Shown in pieces: positions 55,340 through 63,054 of a stretch of 64,000 nucleotides of DNA. The stretch's first letter is position 1. Each line of letters begins with the position of its first letter. Source of the stretch: Sulfitobacter sp. DSM 110093 (GTDB taxonomy: Bacteria > Pseudomonadota > Alphaproteobacteria > Rhodobacterales > Rhodobacteraceae); NCBI RefSeq assembly GCF_022788715.1, contig NZ_CP085168.1:124001-188000 (forward strand), written 5' to 3'. The position numbers and the translations under genes are program-made. Below the pieces are notes generated by a model, which worked only from the letters and a program-made list of their open reading frames with translations, ran no database searches and was not told the DNA's origin.

Positions 55340-55663
55340 ATGGAAGCCAGGCCGATGCTCGCTGATTGCGACAGTGTAAGAAAGAACGCGCAGGACCAAC
55401 GCCGTGAAATGGGCGCTTGGCTGAAGTGCCTCCGCGAAACGCAGGGGCTTTCGCAGCGTGATCTCGCGAACATTTTGTCGCTCGAGTATTACACATTTAT
55501 TTCTCAGCTTGAGAATGGCCGTGGCAAGATACCTAGCAGCAGGTATGTCGAATGGGCGAATGCGCTTGGCCAAGAGCCTCGTTCGTTCGTAATGACCTTG
55601 CTGTCTTATTATGACCCGATCACCCATGATATTTTATTTGGAACAAAGGCGCAGGCCCACTGA
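55340..55663 (+). CDS. XRE-family transcriptional regulator
   Basis: A 107-residue protein with an HTH (LRETQGLSQRDLANILSLEY and TFISQLENGRGKIP). It is the only regulator in the exporter neighbourhood and lies just upstream of the unknown 585-residue gene in the same direction. It may regulate the surface/secretion region. Confidence 0.85.
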   Translation: MEARPMLADCDSVRKNAQDQRREMGAWLKCLRETQGLSQRDLANILSLEYYTFISQLENGRGKIPSSRYVEWANALGQEPRSFVMTLLSYYDPITHDILFGTKAQAH

Positions 55664-55707
55664 GTTCATAACTCCGGTCGGTTTGCTTTACACTCTGAGG
55701 CACACCT

Positions 55708-57465
55708 ATGTCGGAAGTCATTAAATTCCCACGCCACAAGACCGATGAAACGACACGCAAACGCGGCGACAGTGGGACATATTCCCTCTCCAGCCTCGTT
55801 GAAGGCGCCATGCCGTTGGAGACTTTCCAAGACAGCCCTCTCTTGCAATTGGGTTCGCGCCAAAAGCGCATAGCAGGAAGACCGCCTCGCAATAAAGACG
55901 CGGCGGCGGGAGTGGCCAGCTATGATTGGTCCAATCAAGAACTCGCCACATTATTCCGCATCAATCGGCTTTTGAACCTAGCTGACCTTACGATTGCAAC
56001 CGATCGTGGTGTTACTGATGAGGGCGATCCTTGGTTCGTTTTCCTGGACCCGAAAGGTGAGGTTTTTGTTCACCTTTGCCGTATTCGCGCGATTTATATG
56101 CTCGACAGCCCCTCTCAGAGCGCTGTTGTCAAAGGACATAGCCTCAATGATCTTGTTGATGCCTATATTCAGCAGCTGGGGATGGCCAAAGAGAATAAGT
56201 CTAAGGCACGGCAAAACATCATCCAGCTTGCAGAAGCAAAGGATCGCAAAGTAACTGTGCATCCCGCTGCAGCTTTGGCCGCTTTGATTTGGACAATTTA
56301 CTTGCAATCGGATGAAGCGAGCGCCGCGGTCACGCCGGAGGAGGATGTCGTTGAGGAGGCTGCGCCTGAGATCCTCGCAGAGCCCGTCTTTTTTGACGCC
56401 ACGGTTCCAGAAGCAATAACAACCTTCTCTCTTGCTGAAGAGGCCACATTGCTTTCGGCAGAGACGCATATCGGGCATGATCCAGATCATGCGGAAAAAT
56501 CAGTAAACCTCACATTGCCTGCAAACTACGTCGGCATGGGCCTCAGCGCCCTTGCACTGACCTATGGTCTAGATCCGTTCCTCGGAAAGGTTGCGCAGAC
56601 TGCTGGGTTGTTCTCCAACGGTACTTCTGGAGAAAAAGACAAAATCAGCGAGACAGATCAGAAGTCGCTCGAGACCATGTTGCTGAGCATCTCTGGTGCC
56701 GATTGGAACATCCTGCAGGACTTTGGCGAAAATGCAGAGGGCATCTGGAGCTCTCTGCTGGACTTCGATCTCTTTGCAAGCAGCCTTGTGAGTTCACAAG
56801 TTGAGACCATAGTGTCAGAGCTCATGCAGGCCATGGAAGTCACCGCAAGCCTGTTGACCACCGAGCAACTCTCGAAAGCGCCTTTATTGGCTCTTGCGGT
56901 GGGTAGCGAGGTCTTCAGCAACATGAGGAACAAGGCGTATCCTTTTGAAGATGAAGGAAAAGGGGATTCTTCTGAGATGGCTCTCACTAAAGCCTCTCAG
57001 TTGAAAGAGACCGCTGAAAATGACAGCGTTTCAATGACTGACATGCCAGAAATCCATGTCGAGAGCAGCTACGTACTTGCGAATTCCCTGCCTTCTGATG
57101 TTGCTGCTGTGTTGAAAGAATTTGGGTTCTCCACCACAGGCAACATCATAACAAATGCCACGGCGCAGGATTATCTATCAGACTTTGGTCAGGCTTCGGC
57201 AACAAACGACACTGGCGTTATTCGACCTGAGGGCCAGCTTGAGAAGTACGACCAATCTGTAAGGGACTTTATCAGCTTTTTGATGGCAAACGCTGAAGAT
57301 GTACAAATGATCTCTTATGAAACAGAGTTGGTGATCATTGATGAGGCCACACTCCATCAGGACAGCTCGTTGACGTATATTAAGAGCTGGGATCTTGATG
57401 ATGGTGGTCGGATTTCCACGATTGGGCTAAAAGCTGATTTTGAAGCTTTTGACCTTATCGCTTGA
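55708..57465 (+). CDS. Uncharacterised 585-residue protein next to T1SS
   Basis: I do not recognise a family. The N-terminal 60 residues are basic and low-complexity. Residues about 72-170 form a conserved-looking domain (ELATLFRINRLLNLADLTIA, DPWFVFLDPKGEVFVHLCRI). A hydrophobic helix lies near 185-200 (HPAAALAALIWTIYLQS) and another near 272-290. The acidic C-terminal half ends SWDLDDGGRISTIGLKADFE and then AFDLIA. The acidic, hydrophobic end resembles type I secretion tails. It is preceded by an XRE gene 44 bp upstream and followed by an inverted repeat. Confidence 0.6.
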   Translation: MSEVIKFPRHKTDETTRKRGDSGTYSLSSLVEGAMPLETFQDSPLLQLGSRQKRIAGRPPRNKDAAAGVASYDWSNQELATLFRINRLLNLADLTIATDRGVTDEGDPWFVFLDPKGEVFVHLCRIRAIYMLDSPSQSAVVKGHSLNDLVDAYIQQLGMAKENKSKARQNIIQLAEAKDRKVTVHPAAALAALIWTIYLQSDEASAAVTPEEDVVEEAAPEILAEPVFFDATVPEAITTFSLAEEATLLSAETHIGHDPDHAEKSVNLTLPANYVGMGLSALALTYGLDPFLGKVAQTAGLFSNGTSGEKDKISETDQKSLETMLLSISGADWNILQDFGENAEGIWSSLLDFDLFASSLVSSQVETIVSELMQAMEVTASLLTTEQLSKAPLLALAVGSEVFSNMRNKAYPFEDEGKGDSSEMALTKASQLKETAENDSVSMTDMPEIHVESSYVLANSLPSDVAAVLKEFGFSTTGNIITNATAQDYLSDFGQASATNDTGVIRPEGQLEKYDQSVRDFISFLMANAEDVQMISYETELVIIDEATLHQDSSLTYIKSWDLDDGGRISTIGLKADFEAFDLIA

Positions 57466-57470
57466 TCAGA

Positions 57471-57499
57471 GCCACCGGCTAGGTCTGACGGCCGGTGGC
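57471..57499 (+). terminator. Terminator-like inverted repeat
   Basis: GCCACCGGC (57471-57479) pairs perfectly with GCCGGTGGC (57491-57499) across an 11-base loop, 6 bp after the stop of the 585-residue gene. There is no T run, so it may be a weak or Rho-assisted terminator. Confidence 0.5.
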
Positions 57500-57551
57500 A
57501 GGCTTTAGATGCCTAGTGGGTGTTGTCACGTTAACTCGCTGGAGGCATTTG

Positions 57552-57659
57552 ATGGACCGGAATGACTTCAAGAGAAGCATGTTCGCCCATGGCATAATGG
57601 ACTTCCTGAACATTCGGCCGATCAATATCGGCAAAAAGGTAAGCGCTGTCTTCTTCTAA
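57552..57659 (+). pseudogene. Truncated gene start of unknown type
   Basis: CTGGAGG precedes ATG 57552, and the frame reads MDRNDFKRSMFAHGIMDFLN followed by IRPINIGKK. It then enters an IS66-like end at 57639 and stops at 57659. The good ribosome site suggests a once-real gene cut by that element. I do not recognise it. Confidence 0.35.
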
Positions 57660-57733
57660 TGCTCAGAGAGGAATTCCCCGCTCCATCAGCTTAACGGAAC
57701 CGTGAAAATCAATGGGCCGCAGACGGCGCTTAC
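57639..57733 (-). mobile_element. IS66-like left-end fragment or mini-element
   Basis: Read on the minus strand from 57733, GTAAGCGCCGTC begins about 80 bp closely similar to the left end of the IS66 remnant at 23681. The other side begins GTAAGCGCTGTC at 57639 on the plus strand, giving inverted ends and a 95-bp unit without coding capacity. Flanking 8-mers do not match, so no target duplication is left. It may be a MITE-like derivative or recombination scar. Confidence 0.5.
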
Positions 57734-57741
57734 GGTACACC

Positions 57742-57936
57742 TCATGGGTCTGACCGTTGCAGATACATAGCGACGTTTTCAGCTGGCATCTTGAAGCCGC
57801 GACCGTCGGAGACCCGCTCAGTGCTGATAGGGTATTTTGGTCTGTTAGGGTTGATCCCAACGATCCGGTGGAGGTCTCCACCGGTTTTAAACGTTCGGCG
57901 ATAATCAGATGGCTCCAGCCCAAAATGAGGTGCGAG
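57742..57936 (-). pseudogene. 3' part of gene interrupted by IS66
   Basis: Minus-strand frame running from the left target duplication to the TGA at 57744-57742. It reads HFGLEPSDYRRTFKTGG, HRIVGINPNRPKYPISTERV and ends MPAENVAMYLQRSDP. It continues in frame from the 5' part at 60456-60748 once the IS and one copy of the 8-bp duplication are removed. Confidence 0.8.
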
Positions 57937-58036
57937 GTAACCACTCGATTGGGACCACCTGCCTGATCTGCTGATGATTTGCTAAGAGACGTGCTTAACG
58001 ACGTCGTTAGCGACGTGTCTTAGGTGGGGGTCGGCT

Positions 58037-58411
58037 ATGCGTGGTGAGATACTGGGGTTTGAACGTCGGCGGCGCTGGAGCGACGAAGAGAAGCTTGGAA
58101 TTGTCATGTCGGTGGACACGGATGGTGCGACGGTCACGCAGGTGGCGCAGCGCCACGAGATCACGCGGCAACAGATCTATGCGTGGCGGCATGATCTGAA
58201 GAACAAAGGACTTTGGTCGCCTGACGCAGGTGCGCTCTTCCTTCCTTTCGATATTCCTGAACACGGCGTTCCCGCCATCGCTGACACACCCACCGTCGCG
58301 GCCCCGATGGCTGTCGAACTGCGCTTGCGCAACGGCCGCAGCCTGCACTTCGACAGCAACATGGCTGCCTTGGCGCTGACGCAGCTAATCCGTGCTGTGG
58401 AAGCAGTATGA
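58037..58411 (+). CDS. tnpA: IS66 transposase accessory protein TnpA
   Basis: A 124-residue protein with an HTH_Tnp_1-type N-terminus (WSDEEKLGIVMSVDTDGATV and THE-like QRHEITRQQIYAWRHDL) and a C-terminal strand region. It overlaps tnpB by four bases, as usual in IS66. Confidence 0.92.
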   Translation: MRGEILGFERRRRWSDEEKLGIVMSVDTDGATVTQVAQRHEITRQQIYAWRHDLKNKGLWSPDAGALFLPFDIPEHGVPAIADTPTVAAPMAVELRLRNGRSLHFDSNMAALALTQLIRAVEAV

Positions 58412-58755
58412 TTGGTCCGGGCACTGGCGTTCGCGTCTACGTGGCTTGCGGTGTCACGGACATGCGCAAGGGCATTGCTGGTCTTGCTGCGCTGACCCAG
58501 GATGTCCTGCGCCAGAAGCCGACGGGCGGTGCGGTCTTCGCCTTTCGCGGCCGCAGGGGAGATCGGCTCAAGCTTCTGTATTGGGACGGTCAGGGCTTTT
58601 GCCTCTATTATAAAGTCCTGGAACGCGGCCGCTTCCCTTGGCCTGCAATGACCGAGGGGGCCGCCCGTCTGACGTCCGCGCAGCTTGCAATGTTGTGGGA
58701 AGGCATTGACTGGCGCAGGCCGGATTGGGGCGCGCCGCCCGCTCGCGTGGGCTGA
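58408..58755 (+). CDS. tnpB: IS66 accessory protein TnpB
   Basis: A 115-residue IS66 Orf2-type protein with the signature VYVACGVTDMRKGIAGLAAL and the core FRGRRGDRLKLLYWDGQGF. It is required with TnpA and TnpC for transposition in studied members. Confidence 0.93.
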   Translation: MIGPGTGVRVYVACGVTDMRKGIAGLAALTQDVLRQKPTGGAVFAFRGRRGDRLKLLYWDGQGFCLYYKVLERGRFPWPAMTEGAARLTSAQLAMLWEGIDWRRPDWGAPPARVG

Positions 58756-58817
58756 ATATATAGGCTAAAACGCTTTGTTTTTATGGCGCTATCACGTGCA
58801 TTGTGGTAGCCATGTGC

Positions 58818-60431
58818 ATGTCGAATGTAACGCAAAACCTCCCCGATGATCCCGCCATATTGAAGGCGATGATTGCGGCTTTGCAGGCGGAAAATGCCAA
58901 GATCTCGGCGACATTGCGGGTCCACGACCAGCTGGTTCAGGCCCTCCGCCTGCGGATCGCAAAGTTGCAGAAGCTGGCCTTCGGCAAGTCATCGGAAAAG
59001 ATCGAGCGCGAGATCGAGCAGCTGGAACTGGCCCTTGAAGACTTGCTACTGGCCGTGGCCGAGGGCGATGAAGCGCCCATCGACGAAGGTCAGGACGAGC
59101 CGGCACCGGATGATCCCTCTGCGCCCGCGCTGCGTCGACGTCCACGTGTCTCGGATGCGACACCGCGCGAGCGTCGTGAACTTGATCCCGGCACATGCTG
59201 CGCTGACTGTGGCGGCGATCTGCGCGTGGTGGGTGAGGATGTCAGCGAACTGCTGGACATGATTGCAGCCCAGATGAAGGTGGTTCAGATCGCCCGGATC
59301 AAGAAGTCCTGTCGCCGCTGCGAGCGGATGGTGCAGGAGCCTGCACCCAGCCGTCCGATCCCGGGCAGCATGGCAGGCCCGAACCTGCTGGCTCATATTT
59401 TAGTCGCGAAGTTTGACGATCATCTTCCCTTATATCGCCAGCACGAGATCTTCGCCCGCATGGGCGCAGACATCCCCGAGACCACCCTTGTGGGCTGGTG
59501 CGGGCGGGCCATGAAGGCCTTGTCGCCACTGATCGAACGGATCGAGGCTGACATCATGGGCAGCGACCTGCTGCATGCGGATGACACGCCGATCCGGGTG
59601 CTGGACCGATCTTTGCGCGACAAAGGGCTTGGTAAAGGCGTCAGGCAGGGACGGATCTGGGCCTATGTGCGTGACCAGCGCCCATGGGCGGGGGATGCGC
59701 CACCTGGAGCCGTCTATCGGTTTGCGCCGGATTGGAAGGAGGAGCATGTCTTGGACCACCTGGCTAATGCCAGCGGTATCCTTCAGGCAGACGGTTACAA
59801 GGGTTATGCCAAGCTTTACGCGCCTGGACCTGATGGTTTGCCTCGTTTACGCGAGGCTTCCTGTTGGGCGCACCTGCGCCGTGACTTCCACGACTTCTGG
59901 GCATCGACCAAATCCGAGATCGCCCGCGAGGCGCTCGACCAGGTCGGCAAACTCTATGACGTTGAGCGCGATATCAGTGGCCAGCCTGCTGACGTCCGTT
60001 ACGCGGCACGTCAAAAGTTCAGCCTGCCGAAGGTTGAGGCGTTCTTTACTTGGTCCGAGCAACAGCTCTTGGGCATCCCGGGAAAGAGCAATTTGGCCAA
60101 GGCCTTCCGCTATGGCCTCAACCGTCGGGAAGCCTTCAGCTTGTTCCTGGAAGACGGTCGCGTGGCCATCGACAATAATCCAGCTGAACGCGCCCTGCGA
60201 CCGATTGGAATCGGAAGAAAGAACTGGCTGTTTGCCGGGGCCGACACCGGTGCAGAAACACTCGCCCGCGCCATGACGATCATTGAAACCGCAAAGCTAA
60301 ACGGCCTCAACCCACAGGCCTATCTCGCTGACATCCTCGACCGCATCCATGATCACAAGATCAACCGCTTAGATGACCTGCTGCCGTGGAACTGGGTGCC
60401 GATGGCTGCGCAAAACAATCAAGCTGCATAA
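58818..60431 (+). CDS. tnpC: IS66 transposase TnpC
   Basis: A roughly 537-residue DDE transposase. It has an N-terminal leucine-zipper-like region (LKAMIAALQAENAKISATLR), a zinc-finger-like CCADCGGDL...CRRCERM, and the IS66 catalytic domain (LLHADDTPIRVLD, ILQADGYKGYAKLY, DNNPAERALRPIGIGRKNWL). The frame opens at GTG 58803; ATG 58818 is the more likely start. Confidence 0.93.
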   Translation: MSNVTQNLPDDPAILKAMIAALQAENAKISATLRVHDQLVQALRLRIAKLQKLAFGKSSEKIEREIEQLELALEDLLLAVAEGDEAPIDEGQDEPAPDDPSAPALRRRPRVSDATPRERRELDPGTCCADCGGDLRVVGEDVSELLDMIAAQMKVVQIARIKKSCRRCERMVQEPAPSRPIPGSMAGPNLLAHILVAKFDDHLPLYRQHEIFARMGADIPETTLVGWCGRAMKALSPLIERIEADIMGSDLLHADDTPIRVLDRSLRDKGLGKGVRQGRIWAYVRDQRPWAGDAPPGAVYRFAPDWKEEHVLDHLANASGILQADGYKGYAKLYAPGPDGLPRLREASCWAHLRRDFHDFWASTKSEIAREALDQVGKLYDVERDISGQPADVRYAARQKFSLPKVEAFFTWSEQQLLGIPGKSNLAKAFRYGLNRREAFSLFLEDGRVAIDNNPAERALRPIGIGRKNWLFAGADTGAETLARAMTIIETAKLNGLNPQAYLADILDRIHDHKINRLDDLLPWNWVPMAAQNNQAA

Positions 60432-60455
60432 GCGCGGTATCAATGGAGCGGTTAC

Positions 60456-60748
60456 GGTGCGAGCACCTCGAACATGGCTTTGTCCGGCGAGTAGATTGTG
60501 CCGTCTTCCATCGGAATGCCGACGCGAAAGCCGATGCTGAAGCTATGACGCAGATCGATATCACTCAATTCACCGTCTTCGACCATCAGGCCATGTGTTT
60601 CCGCCACGGTCAGGCAGGCTTTCATCATATCCCGGCGCAGACGCTCACAAAGCTCGGGCGTCAGATTGCGCGGCGGTGACATCTTGGTGCTGGTCGGCGC
60701 CGGTGGTGTTTCCTTGGGAGGCCTTGGTTTGCGCGTGTTCTTTTTCAT
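60456..60748 (-). pseudogene. 5' part of gene interrupted by IS66
   Basis: Minus-strand frame from ATG 60748, with GAGG upstream. The first 30 residues are Pro/Lys-rich, then LTPELCERLRRDMMKACLTV and LSDIDLRHSFSIGFRVGI-PMEDG follow, ending MFEVLAP at the insertion. The IS supplies a TAA at once, leaving 98 residues. With the 3' part it makes 159 residues. I do not recognise the family. Confidence 0.8.
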
Positions 60749-61045
60749 GGGGTTTCTGCCTCGGTAGTGTTGATCGCTGAGACCATTTGAGCCTTTGCTT
60801 TGTAGACGGTGCCGCTGCCCGCCGGGATTTTCGCGAAACGTTTTTGACCTTGGTGGTATCACATCTGTCGATCGAGACGACGGGGCAGTTGGAGCGGGCA
60901 CTCATTGAGCCGTTAGGGTTGGCATTCAAGGGATGAGCAATACAGACTTCGTAGAGTTTATCGCCTAACATGAGCGAAGGTCTGCCGCTGCGGAACTCTA
61001 GATGGCGGTAGACCATCGGTCTTATACGTAATCAGAAACCTTCTT
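60749..61045. other. Intergenic region upstream of the interrupted gene
   Basis: About 300 bp holding the promoter of the IS-interrupted gene on the minus strand. One minus-strand frame ends FAKIPAGSGTVYKAKAQMVS followed by a stop overlapping ATG 60748, which could be the tail of a lost gene. No firm assignment is possible. Confidence 0.35.
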
Positions 61046-61087
61046 TTTATGGCGAACGATGCGGAATTTATGGCGAACGATGCGGAA
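61046..61087 (+). repeat. Perfect 21-bp tandem duplication
   Basis: Two identical 21-bp copies (61046-61066 and 61067-61087), each containing ATGGCGAACGATGCGG. They span the start of the DUF2147 gene and duplicate its ATG in frame (61059 and 61080). Confidence 0.9.
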
Positions 61088-61466
61088 ACTGACGATCGGC
61101 TTTCTTGTTGCAATGGGTATCTCGGCCTCTGATTTGGGGGCCGAGCCCTTTGGAATCTGGCTTACGGAAACCGGCCGAACTGGCGCCTATTTGCACGTTG
61201 AGGTTGCGCCCTGCAAAGGAAATCGGACGCTGCTTTGCGGGTATATCCATGAAACGTTTAGAACCCCGCATACAGAGATCGTCGGGCGGCCAATTTTCTG
61301 GGATCTTGAACAAGTAAGCGCAAACCAATGGGTGAATGGCAGGGTTTGGGATGCCGAAAACCGCAAGGTGTACAGGGCTAAGGTTACCCTACACAAAACC
61401 GAACTGCGCGTTGAAGGCTGTCTTGGCATAATATGTGACGGACAAAGCTGGAAACGTGTAAGGTAA
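61080..61466 (+). CDS. DUF2147-domain secreted protein
   Basis: A 128-residue protein with a signal peptide (LTIGFLVAMGISASDLGAEP). The mature part follows DUF2147: FGIWLTETGRTGAYLHVEV, LLCGYIHE, PIFWDL, VNGRVWDAENRKVYRAKVTL and VEGCLGIICDGQSWKRV. The family is periplasmic with a lipocalin-like fold and unknown role. The start at 61080 gives a normal signal peptide; the in-frame ATG at 61059 arises from the 21-bp duplication. Confidence 0.82.
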   Translation: MRKLTIGFLVAMGISASDLGAEPFGIWLTETGRTGAYLHVEVAPCKGNRTLLCGYIHETFRTPHTEIVGRPIFWDLEQVSANQWVNGRVWDAENRKVYRAKVTLHKTELRVEGCLGIICDGQSWKRVR

Positions 61467-61497
61467 TGCACACGTCGGGGGAGGATAGAAGAACACC

Positions 61498-62817
61498 ATG
61501 ACATCCATCGCTCTTCGGTCACGAAAGTACTCTGCGCTCTCAGACTATCAACGCCGCATGCTGTCTGCAGCGCTTGATCCCGATACGCCTGCTGCATTTC
61601 ATTTGGATCAAACAATTTCATGGGCCTTGCGGATCACCCCCGGAGTAAGCTTTCGTACTCTGCGCCGCGCATTCGATGAGCTGGTTGAAAGGCATGATTC
61701 ATTGCGGCTGCGCATGGTCGAGATCGGCAGCAGCTGGCATGCTGAGATCCTGCCCAAACATCCACTAGGATTGATTGTCGAAGACCTAGGAGAGATGTCC
61801 GAAGAGAGACAAAGGGACGTGATCGCAGCCTATTGCGCGACACCGTTGACGGCGTTGTCTGAGGCGATGTTCGAGATGCAATTGTTGAAGTTCGGGGGCG
61901 CGGGAGATGTGATCCTGGCGCGGATCCATCATACGATCATTGATGGTTACAGTCTGGCTTTACTGTTTGAGGAGCTGCTTAAACATGTGTTGAACATGCC
62001 TGTCAGTGAGGCGCCTCTATCCCATGCGGATTTCATGGCCTACCGCAATAATCAGTTGGCGGAGAACGCGTCTATAAAGGATGACTTTTGGCGCGATGCC
62101 CTCTGCCCGCTGCCGCAGCGATTGAAACTTGGGCGCCAGGCAAAAGGACTCCCCCCTTTGTCGATGCGCAATACAGGGCCAACAAATACACTAAAAAACT
62201 TTCTCAAGCCGCAGACGATTGCCCGGATCGATGCTTTGTCCAAAAGCACCGAAGTGTCAGCTTTTTGCCACTTGCACGCGGCGTTTTCAGAGACCCTTTG
62301 TGCTCAAGCGGGACAAGATGCGGTGCTGGTTCATAGCATTGTGGGGCGTCGAGATGCAGCAATTGCGTCCTTCATCGGCGCTGAAATGCTTTTGTTTCCT
62401 TTGAAGTATTGCCAAGGATCAGGAGCGGCTTGGGTCTCCCAGCAAGTCGCGGCCTCATCTGAGATGGTGCCTACCAAAGCGTTCTCTAAGGAGACCAGGC
62501 TGGGGCGAGAGCTGCAGACTGAAGAGGGGGATTGGTACCGGTTTCTTGTGCATATCCCTACGCCAACAGGTCGTATTTCGTCTTCTCCATTTCGCAAGGT
62601 TTTTGAGGAGACCCTTGGGGGGAAGATCAGCTTCGGGTTTATCACCTTGGAAAGAATAGAACTGCCCAAGAGCACAGAGACCGATTTTGAAGCCCAACTT
62701 AATATCTATCCAACAAAAAGTGGCCCGCAAGCTTCTCTCGTTGCTGATGCTGCCGGCTGGAGCAATGATGACCTTCAGCAACTGGCACAAGAGATAGAGG
62801 TGCGCGTGCAAGGTTAA
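61498..62817 (+). CDS. Stand-alone condensation-domain protein
   Basis: A 439-residue protein of the CoA-dependent acyltransferase/condensation superfamily. The N-terminal pattern LSDYQRRMLSAALDPDTPAA, the active-site HHTIIDG (residues 144-150) and the C-terminal half (FCHLHAAFSETLCAQAGQDA) fit the NRPS condensation fold. There is no adenylation or carrier domain in the protein or in the window. It may act as a free acyltransferase. A close paralogue follows in tandem. Confidence 0.8.
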   Translation: MTSIALRSRKYSALSDYQRRMLSAALDPDTPAAFHLDQTISWALRITPGVSFRTLRRAFDELVERHDSLRLRMVEIGSSWHAEILPKHPLGLIVEDLGEMSEERQRDVIAAYCATPLTALSEAMFEMQLLKFGGAGDVILARIHHTIIDGYSLALLFEELLKHVLNMPVSEAPLSHADFMAYRNNQLAENASIKDDFWRDALCPLPQRLKLGRQAKGLPPLSMRNTGPTNTLKNFLKPQTIARIDALSKSTEVSAFCHLHAAFSETLCAQAGQDAVLVHSIVGRRDAAIASFIGAEMLLFPLKYCQGSGAAWVSQQVAASSEMVPTKAFSKETRLGRELQTEEGDWYRFLVHIPTPTGRISSSPFRKVFEETLGGKISFGFITLERIELPKSTETDFEAQLNIYPTKSGPQASLVADAAGWSNDDLQQLAQEIEVRVQG

Positions 62818-63054
62818 AATCCTGACCTGCGATAGTTTCGTAAGGGCTTCACAGAAGGCAAAGCACTTTCTTATATTTTCGAGGGATCAGCTTCAAAAGC
62901 GACGATCTTAACGCTTGGGTTTTGGTAGTGCACTTCTGACAAACTGGGACCAGTTCTCCTTTGTTGCGTGAAGCAACCTTACCATGCAATGTTTTCTCAA
63001 TCATGAGATGCCACTATTGAGCGGGCGCACCTGTGGGGAAGACATAGAAAGCAT

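Larger units (their letters stand above)
57937..60455 (+). mobile_element. Complete IS66-family insertion sequence
   Basis: A 2519-bp element with imperfect terminal inverted repeats: left GTAACCACTCGATTGGGACC (57937 on) and right, read inward, GTAACCGCTCCATTGATACC (from 60455). It carries tnpA, tnpB and tnpC in order. It is flanked by an exact 8-bp direct repeat GGTGCGAG (57929-57936 and 60456-60463), the size known for IS66. All three frames are open, so it may still be active. Confidence 0.95.

Noticed and set aside
60645..61016. A 123-codon minus-strand frame overlapping the IS66-interrupted gene.
   Set aside because: It shares most of its length with the better-supported gene in another frame, and the continuity of the interrupted gene across the IS decides for the latter.
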